DNA from: Heterocephalus glaber
Taxonomy: Eukaryota; Chordata; Mammalia; Rodentia; Bathyergidae
NCBI RefSeq assembly: GCF_000247695.1
Contig: NW_004624781.1
Coordinates: 6,455,974-6,519,973 of the forward strand
Direction of reading: 5' to 3'
Length of the DNA stretch: 64,000 nt
In this document: in pieces, positions 57,500 to 64,000 of the stretch
Position numbering within the stretch: position 1 is the first letter of the stretch
Layout of the letters: every line of letters begins with the position of its first letter
Program-made: the position numbers and the translations under genes
The notes under the pieces: generated by a model
What the model was told of the DNA's origin: nothing
Database searches by the model: none
Seen by the model: the letters and a program-made list of their open reading frames with translations, nothing else

Positions 57500-58056
57500 T
57501 GTAGGGAACAGGGGAAGGGGACGTTACCAGAACCTCTGCAGTGAGTCCTGGTCTCCTGCGGGCCACGGCAGCACACGGCGAATTACAGGAAAGGTAGAAA
57601 AACGAGACTGAGAAGAAGCTGAGCTTTGGGTCTGATCAGTGCTGCTCAGGGCAGCAAAGACAAAAGCCCCCAGCTTACTGCACCTTTTATTCGGTACCTC
57701 GTAACAAATGACTTGCAAGAGAATTCAGTACATCGGGAGAAACAAATGTAACAAATGACTTGCAGAGAGTTCAGTAGTTCACATTGGGATAAACAAGGTG
57801 TAACAAAAGGCTTGCAGAGAGTTCAGTACATCTCGGGTAAACAAGATGTTAACAGTCCAAGAACAACAAGGAACTGAGCAGATGTTTGTTCTCCCAGGAT
57901 GTTTCTTGTCCTGGAGAATCACAGCATCACTGGATCACTGAAGTGTCAGTTGTGACCAGAGGCCAAACTGGAGTTATTCTGTAGCTGGGCTGTAGGCAAG
58001 AGAACTAGGCTAACCAAATGATTTTTCCCTAGAATTATGTAGCATTGCTCCCAACA
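57500..58056 (-). mobile_element. Solo LTR of a class II (ERV2/ERVK-type) endogenous retrovirus, antisense
   Basis: On the minus strand the element starts TGTTGGGAGC and ends CTGTTCCCTACA, i.e. canonical TG...CA ends, 557 bp in total. Both ends abut the same 6-bp sequence AACAGA; a 6-bp duplication is typical of class II elements. A minus-strand AATAAA (57,686-57,691) separates a U3-like part (to 58,056) from an R/U5-like part of about 190 bp. The U3 carries three tandem copies of a ~50-bp unit. No gag, pro, pol or env sequence and no second LTR lie nearby, so this is the product of LTR-LTR recombination. It sits antisense in a MEGF11 intron, the orientation usually tolerated inside genes. 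It encodes no protein. Confidence 0.9.
57701..57847. repeat. Three ~50-bp tandem repeats within the LTR U3
   Basis: Units start at 57,701, 57,748 and 57,800 (47, 52 and 48 bp), each beginning GTAACAAA(T/A)G(A/G)CTTGCA and ending in AAACAA(A/G). Such direct repeats in U3 commonly act as enhancer blocks in retroviral LTRs (family knowledge). Confidence 0.9.
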
Positions 58057-58062
58057 AACAGA
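58057..58062. repeat. Target-site duplication of the solo LTR, right copy
   Basis: AACAGA, immediately after the LTR terminus. Confidence 0.9.
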
Positions 58063-58269
58063 GGAGGAGCTAGCGTGTCCCCTGAGGGGACCTCTGTGGG
58101 AACTTCCCAAAAGCCTACTTTCCATCTTCCCCATCCCCCCCTCATCTCTGCATCCACCTAGTAGGCCACCTCTGATTCTGGTCCTCACTGGGCGTCGGCT
58201 ATTTGCCTGTTGTCCTCAGCATGCTTCAGGTCCCACCGGGCTGGCCCTAGCCGACTGTCGCCCGCCTTG

Positions 58270-58570
58270 GCATCCCCTGCTCTCTGCCTGCATGCTCTTC
58301 CCCCAGACCACCACGTGGCACCCTGTGGCTGGCTTGTTTCAGGGTCCAGGGCCTGACATGGGAGGCACTTCCTCTGGGAGTAGCAGTCCCTCCCTGGCCT
58401 TGTTCTCTGTCCCCTCCACCTGTTTTCTTGGCACTGTCACTGCACCGGAATGTAGTCTCCATAGGGACAAAGGACTTTGATTGTGTTCATAGCTGATGCC
58501 TCTACCCCTGGAAAGGTGCCGGGAGTAGAGTAGACATCCAGTAAGTGTTGGATGAGTGAATGAACCAACG
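58270..58570 (+). repeat. L2 LINE 3' fragment
   Basis: CCTGCTCTCTGCCTGCATGC, GGAATGTAGTCTCCATAGGG, ACAAAGGACTTTGATTGTGT and GTAAGTGTTGGATGAGTGAA follow L2 3' end order, including the terminal TGAATGAA repeats. Confidence 0.72.
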
Positions 58571-59206
58571 AACTGTGAGCTCCTGACATCACTGGGAGTC
58601 TGGAGTGGCCGCACAGTATTGGCGGTGCTTAGAACACGATGTGAACTGGAGCCTTTGCCCACTTAGGGTGCTGTCCCCCATCTCCACAAGGGGCTTCCCT
58701 TGCTGTGTGGCTTCCCCAGGTCCCATTGCTGACTGATCCCCTCTGTGTTCCCCCCTCCCCCGGCACCTGAACACCCTACTCTCTCTCCCTCCTTGGGGCT
58801 TCCTGCTGCTGTCTTGTTTCTGCTTGGTGGCCACAGAACTGGATGTTTTCTGAGCTCCCCAGCCGGTCACTTTCTCTCCCCTTGGGTCCTGATCTCAGCC
58901 GCTGTCCTGCTGTCCATGTATCTGTGGTCTCACTGGACAGGGAGCCCTAGAGGCTGCGGGACCCCCACAATCCCTGGTGCCAGCCCAGATCCTGTCTTGG
59001 GCAGGCTTGTTGACAGTGCTTTGGGACTCTCACTGTCACTCTACCTAGGGCCCCGGCACCTCACCAGAGTCCCCGTGTCTGCACCTATGTCACGTGTGTG
59101 AAGAGCCCACCCTCCCAGAGCTCAGGGACGACCTCTGGGTTGGAGCTGAGCTCCCAGCCACAGGGAGGCTTCGGAAAGAGGGCAGAGGGTGGAGCAAGGC
59201 GGCGCC

Positions 59207-59276
59207 TCCTCCCTCCCTCCCTCCCTCTGTCCTTCCCTCCCTCCCTCCCTCTGTCCTTCCCTCCCTCCCTCCCTCT
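59207..59276. repeat. Pyrimidine tandem repeat, 24-bp unit (CCCT-rich)
   Basis: A unit of CCTCCCTCCCTCCCTCTGTC plus four bases is repeated about three times before the sequence is lost in the gap. The other side of the gap resumes with CTCTCTCTC. Confidence 0.9.
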
Positions 59277-59527
59277 NNNNNNNNNNNNNNNNNNNNNNNN
59301 NNNNNNNNNNNNNNNNNNNNNNNNNNNNNNNNNNNNNNNNNNNNNNNNNNNNNNNNNNNNNNNNNNNNNNNNNNNNNNNNNNNNNNNNNNNNNNNNNNNN
59401 NNNNNNNNNNNNNNNNNNNNNNNNNNNNNNNNNNNNNNNNNNNNNNNNNNNNNNNNNNNNNNNNNNNNNNNNNNNNNNNNNNNNNNNNNNNNNNNNNNNN
59501 NNNNNNNNNNNNNNNNNNNNNNNNNNN
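59277..59527. other. Assembly gap (251 N)
   Basis: Run of 251 unknown bases directly inside the pyrimidine tandem repeat. Reading frames drawn through it are artefacts. Confidence 0.99.
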
Positions 59528-60149
59528 CTCTCTCTCCTGGCTGCAGGGATGACTCAGAAGAGTGGCCATTCACAGGGTGCTGCCTTTGCTTCAGTCCCTG
59601 AATCGCCTCTGATGCTTGGTCTTTGATGAAGGGAGGCTGAGCGGCCCTCATTCAGGTGGGGGCAGCAGTCCTGGCCTCTGTCTCCTGCCGGTGGGTGGGT
59701 GGGGCCCGGCCGGGAGAGCTGACTCCTCCCTCTGGGCTGAGCCTGCATCCCTCAAGGCTGCAGAGCCGGCTCAGGCACATAGTGCCACTGTCCCTTTGTT
59801 GGTACCTGGGGCTGAGCAGGAAATGATTTAACTCCAGGAGTCTGGAGTGCTGGATCCCGGAAGGGGAGGCTTGGGCAGCGGTGGCAACCACTTAGCATCA
59901 CGAGCCAGAGAACTTTAACATTTAACCTTTGGTTCCCTTTCCCCAAGTCTTATCCTGGGCCGGACTCCCTGGGCCCCGGCTGTCCCGGAGACGTGATGGG
60001 TCTGGGCCCTTGAGGGAAGAGCGGCAGCGCCAGGGTCTGGCTGCCACCCTGGGTGTGCGCGTGTGGGGTTGTGACTCTACCCATATGGCAGCTGCTCCCA
60101 GCCCGTGTAGGGGAGTCTGTGCCAGGCAGGCTGCACCGGGGTAGGGACA

Positions 60150-60330
60150 CAGGCCCTAGAACCACGCTGCTGTGTACTTACCTGTGTGACTGGCAAATTA
60201 CCTAACTTCTCTGTGCCTTTATTTGCTCAGCTGGCAAACAGGGTGGCACTAGTGCCTTGTTCGTGGTGTGAGGATTAAGAGAATACATGGAACAGGCCAT
60301 GCGCCACCTGGGGAAGTGCTGGGCAAGCAA
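60150..60330 (+). repeat. MIR SINE, near full length
   Basis: CTGTGTGACTGGCAAATTAC, CTAACTTCTCTGTGCCTTTA, TGTGAGGATTAAGAGAATAC and GGAAGTGCTGGGCAAGCAAT follow MIR sense order. Confidence 0.88.
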
Positions 60331-61855
60331 TGGCCTTCATATGACACATGTGTGACCACGCGTCTGGGGTTCACAGTGGGTGCCCAGCTGCCGCTCTACA
60401 AGTGCAGGCACATGTTCTCTGCATGTCACTTGCTGTCTATGTGTGTTGTGTGTCTGCCTGTGCAAAAGCCCCATAGCCCACACAAGTGTGAGGGCACACA
60501 CCTGCCTGCTGGCCTCTGGGAAGAGTTTGTGTGCTTGCATCGCCCTGGGTTCGCTCAGAGTCACCTTCCCCATCATCATTTCCTATTTTCCGTCCCAAGC
60601 AGCCAGTGGCACGGAATTGTCACCAAGGGAGCCCGAACAGCTCCTTCGCTCTAGCTGGGGTGGGAAGGGGGAGGCAAACAACATCATCAATCTTGTTACC
60701 CAGGATGAGTCCGACCTGGAGCCAAGGGCAAAAGCAGAGGAGGCCTCCTTGCTCCTGGGGCCAGAGAACTCTTCCTGTCTGTGGTCACCTGTCCCCTATG
60801 CCCAAACGGAAGGAAAGGGGAAGTCCCAGATGTGGGAGTAGTGGCTCCAGCTTACAGGCAGCCTCCTTCCCTTTGGTGTGGCGAGGTAGGGGACCCAGGC
60901 CTTGGCCTCTGCTTGTCCGCAAGACAAACCGCAGAGTCCTGCCCGGACGTCCGTGGCAAGGGTGATTTACAGGGCTCTGTTTGCTCAGCTCAGCTTCTGG
61001 CAAGGTAAATGCAGAAGCTGCAGAAAAATCTCTGAAGCAGCCGCAGGGTTCAAATGCCCCTAGTCCTCCATAAAGGATTCTCCAAACTGTATGGACTAGA
61101 ATAGTATCTCTATTACATAAAACCACTTCAATGCCAGCTCTGCTTTGAGCACCAAGTCCCCGGCTGGACCTTTTGTTGCTCTCCCCTACCAGTGCCTGAT
61201 AATTGAAGATTTCGCTTTAAAAGAGTGTCAGGTGGAAAGAGCTCCTAATTTACTAAGTGGAGGGGCCTTTGTTAGGGAGATGGATGCTTTGTTCTGCCCT
61301 CCCTTTTCATCTTGTTTGCGCACAATGGACCTACAGAGAATTGATGCTGAGCGGGCAGCAGGGGCGGGGCCCCAGCCCTCTTCCATCTGCCTCTCCTCCC
61401 TCCTCTTCCCGTCCTCTGTCTCCTGCCTGGGCTCTGCCTCTATCTGGACTCTGGAGGTGAGGGGCAGGTGCAGGCCCCGGGGCGCGCTCTGGCTTTGTAG
61501 GGATGGCTCCCCGTGTTTGCTAATCAGGCCACAGCTCTTCTTTCCCTGGAGCCCCAGAGGGAAGATGGAGGTTTGGGCACATTCTGTGCTGCTCACCTGC
61601 TTTGAGTCCAGCTGACGTCTTCAGCCCCGAAGTCCGGTGCCATCTGGTGCCTGACAGGACAGCTTGGGTTGGAGGCCTGTCCTCCTGTCCTGGGGCAGGA
61701 GGCCACATTTGTTGTCTGCGAGTCTTCTCCCTCGCTGGCTTGTGGCTTCCACGGAGACCTGGTTGGGAGACTTGTGTTTTGGCCTGTGGCAGGGGACCAT
61801 CCCGTGGAGCCTGGGCCTGTCCGGCTTATGGAGATGAAGTCCTCATTGCGGGGCC

Positions 61856-61950
61856 GGCCCTCAGCTTGCTGTGTGACTGGAAGCGGGACTCTGCCTCCCT
61901 GGGCTGTGCGGCTGTCTGTCACATAAAAGGACCTGTGAGGTCTAGCGTTC
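61856..61950 (+). repeat. MIR-like SINE fragment
   Basis: CAGCTTGCTGTGTGACTGGA, CTGCCTCCCTGGGCTGTGCG and GTCTGTCACATAAAAGGACC fit the MIR central region. Confidence 0.6.
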
Positions 61951-62474
61951 TGCGACGTGAGTTCCAGTGATGAGGACTGCGAGACAAGGTTTTCCTCATG
62001 TCGGAGTTGATGGCTAAAGGGAATATGAGACCCAAGACCAAGAGAGGTTCTGAATGGATGGCTGGCAAATTCATTCTTTAGTGACACGAATTGGAGGAGG
62101 AGCCGGAGAGAGCGCCTGGTAAAAACCCATGAGGCTGAGAGGGTCAGGCTGCTTGGCCGTCCCAGTGGCAGTGGCGGATACAGGAAGAGCCCACGGAGGG
62201 CCTTGACAAGTCTCCTGGGGACAAAAGGTTCAGGAGCTTCGTGGGGCAGGGCCACTCCTTTCTGAGGGGCTGTCACAGACCCTCACAGCTTCCCTCGGAT
62301 GCTGCCCCTGGGTGTGGTGGGGGCGGAGGGTCAGGGCCGTCTGAGCTCTGCAAGGCCACTCAAGTTAGAGGAGCCTGTCTGGGCCTGTGGCCACACTGGG
62401 GACAGATCTTGGGTGACTGGATCCACTTTTTTGGGACAGAGAGCACAGGGCATGGGCAGGGCCTTGGCATGTGC

Positions 62475-62575
62475 TTTTACCTTCTGAGGATGGGGCAGGA
62501 AGTCACGAGGAGGTGACGACTCGTCCAAGGGCTCACAGCAGGGACAAGAGGGAGCTGGGTTTCAGGGACTGGACC
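62475..62575 (-). repeat. MIR-like SINE fragment, antisense
   Basis: TACCTTCTGAGGATGGGGCA, GTCCAAGGGCTCACAGCAGG and GAGCTGGGTTTCAG follow the inverted MIR order. Confidence 0.5.
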
Positions 62576-62839
62576 CCCAGCCCCGGCTGAGGTCTGCTCC
62601 CAACAGAGCTCAGCTCTGTGTGGTCCAGCCACTAGCTCCAGTGCCTCAGGCTGTGACCCTGCCTGGCCTGCTAACTGGCTGAGATCCCTTTATAAATGAG
62701 TAGTAGGCCGTGGTACTCGGGAGTATGATGGGCTTCATAATCACCGCCCCTCTGACCTCTGCCTGGCCCCACCCCCAGGAGAAGCAATCATCTTTTCCTG
62801 TTCTTCACATAGCTAAGGCTTTTATACCACGAACAACGT

Positions 62840-63003
62840 GCTAGGCTTCATTTCTGTATTAACTCATTCCATCCTTGGAACAATTTTATGAAGTTGATAC
62901 CATTAACTTTCTTATAGGGGCTAAAACAGGCCCAGAGAAGTTGTGTGGTTTGCCCCAGGTCACACAGGAATGAGGCAGTAGGACTGGAATTCAGACCCCG
63001 GCG
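62840..63003 (-). repeat. MIR SINE, antisense
   Basis: TATTAACTCATTCCATCCTT, GAAGTTGATACCATTAACTT, AACAGGCCCAGAGAAGTTGT, GCCCCAGGTCACACAGGAAT and GACTGGAATTCAGACCCCGG reproduce an inverted MIR. Confidence 0.88.
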
Positions 63004-63199
63004 TCTGGTGTCATCTTCATTAGAGCCCATGGCTGGAAGCTTGGGGCTCCAAGGGCGCCTTCCGAAGCTCCTGTCTGGCTTCTCTGGAGGTTGAGGTGGC
63101 AGTGTTGAGCTGATAGAGTGTGGCTTGTGTGACCCCTGCCATATGGGATCCCTCCGCCTATCTGTCCTGCTCTGGCCCCATTTCTGCTGGGAGGAAGCC

Positions 63200-63330
63200 T
63201 GGTCGGAGGAACCTGGCCTTTTATCCCTCCTGTGACTCAGTTTCCTCACCTGCCTCCTGGGGGTGATAATCACGTTCCACTCAGGCTGGTGAGGAACAGG
63301 GGGAGTGAGTTTTCCTAAAGTGCTTGCAGA
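63200..63330 (+). repeat. MIR-like SINE
   Basis: CTCCTGTGACTCAGTTTCCT, CACCTGCCTCCTGGGGGTGA and TAATCACGTTCCACTCAGGC follow MIR core order. Confidence 0.7.
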
Positions 63331-63699
63331 GTGGCACTGCCAGGCTGAGGACAGAGGATGGACGGTGGCTGGCTCTAGGAGGACCCTGAGTGTGGCGGGC
63401 ACAGAAGGTGGAGTATGCAGGCTTCCTCAAAAGAGCAGATCCCACTGGGCTGGCTCGTAGAAATGTGAATGTGAGGTCCCGTCCCGCCTGGCATCCTTGC
63501 TCTGCTCTCTCTAGGACAGGCCTGGATCACCACATTTCCACCTAGGGAGTGAGGCCAGAAAGTCTAGACCGGCATCCTTGGGTCCTGGGGTTCCCCTGCA
63601 GGTGTCTGACCTCAGAGAGGAGCTGAAGACCCAGAGAAAGCATCTGCCCACCAGGTGCTTGATTTTCTGCTCAGATCTGTGCAGTCCTACAGCACATAC

Positions 63700-63784
63700 C
63701 TCCCCTCCCCTCCCCTCCCCTCCCCTCTTCTCCCCTCTTCTCCCCTCTTCTCCCCTCTTCTCCCCTCTTCTCCCCTCTTCTCCT
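63700..63784. repeat. 10-bp pyrimidine tandem repeat at a SINE tail
   Basis: TCCCC units grade into six copies of TCCCCTCTTC. The array abuts the 3' tail end of the inverted SINE that follows, where an A-rich tail would be expected. Confidence 0.93.
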
Positions 63785-63962
63785 CTCATAATTGAGATTT
63801 AACCTAGGGCCTTCACACTAAACTGCATCCCCAGTCCTTTGTTTTTTTAAAAAATTTTGAGACACAGTCTTGCTAAGGCACTAAGTTGCCCAGGCTGGGG
63901 TAAAATTTGTGATCCTCCTGCCTCTGCCTCCCAAAGTGCTGGAACTACATCACCACTCCCCA
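63785..63962 (-). repeat. B1-dID-like composite SINE, antisense
   Basis: From left: ID-like unit (TTGAGATTTAACCTAGGGCC, ACTGCATCCCCAGTCC), a T/A-rich linker (TTTTTTTAAAAAATTTTGAG), then B1 (TCTTGCTAAGGCACTAAGTT, GATCCTCCTGCCTCTGCCTC, CCAAAGTGCTGGAAC). Confidence 0.9.
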
Positions 63963-64000
63963 CACAAGCTAATGATTGTCATAACCCAGAGGGTACACAG

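Noticed and set aside
57701..57847. CRISPR-like array of three repeats
   Set aside because: The units are adjacent without unique spacers and lie inside a retroviral LTR U3 in a vertebrate genome.
59085..59651. Open frames of 145-188 codons across 59.1-59.65 kb
   Set aside because: They exist only because the 251 unknown bases contain no stops.
61593..62276. Minus-strand open frame of 227 codons
   Set aside because: No recognisable protein motif; it runs through a MIR-like fragment at 61.86 kb. Chance frame in GC-rich DNA.

Overview
This is mammalian nuclear DNA, almost certainly from a non-murid rodent. The main clue is its SINE population: short tRNA-derived ID elements and B1 (7SL-derived) elements fused to an ID-like tail. 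Such B1-dID-like SINEs point to the squirrel-related or hystricomorph (mole-rat/guinea-pig) side of the rodents rather than mouse or rat. The species itself cannot be fixed from this window. There is no bacterial, organellar or exogenous viral DNA, and no operon-like gene packing.

One protein-coding gene is recognised, on the + strand: the 5' coding part of MEGF11 (multiple EGF-like domains 11). Three consecutive coding exons with good splice sites lie at 41,491-41,595, 45,309-45,410 and 49,138-49,238. They join in frame (intron phases 2, 2 and 1) to encode about 100 residues: a signal peptide and nearly all of the N-terminal EMI domain. The first of these exons has only 7 nt of 5' UTR after a splice acceptor, so at least one untranslated exon and the promoter lie upstream. 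I find no CpG island or promoter in positions 1-41,490, so that part is best read as intron 1 or upstream flank. The EGF-like repeats, membrane segment and cytoplasmic tail lie beyond the window.

Layout: 1-41,490 is upstream intron/flank with a 70-bp tandem repeat at the very start, a hAT DNA-transposon fossil (5.9-6.2 kb), many SINEs, an L1 with a 5' inversion inserted into a MIR (24.9-26.3 kb), and a stack of three SINEs that re-used one target site (33.28-33.80 kb). Positions 41,596-45,308 and 45,411-49,137 are introns rich in MIR, MER5-like and ancient L1/HAL1-like sequence. From 49,239 to the end is the next intron, with two well-preserved ID insertions (50.2 and 50.9 kb), a cluster of old LTR and hAT remnants (51.7-52.95 kb), a second ancient L1/HAL1-like piece (54.1-54.8 kb), a complete solo retroviral LTR with a perfect 6-bp target duplication (57.5-58.06 kb), and a 251-bp assembly gap inside a pyrimidine tandem repeat (59.28-59.53 kb).

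Several AT-rich, TAAT-rich islands stand out from the GC-rich background and are candidate conserved enhancers; this rests on composition only. I did not find an undescribed biological system. The most informative signals concern transposable-element history and the MEGF11 5' gene structure. Repeat family names and edges are from memory of consensus sequences, not from a database search.
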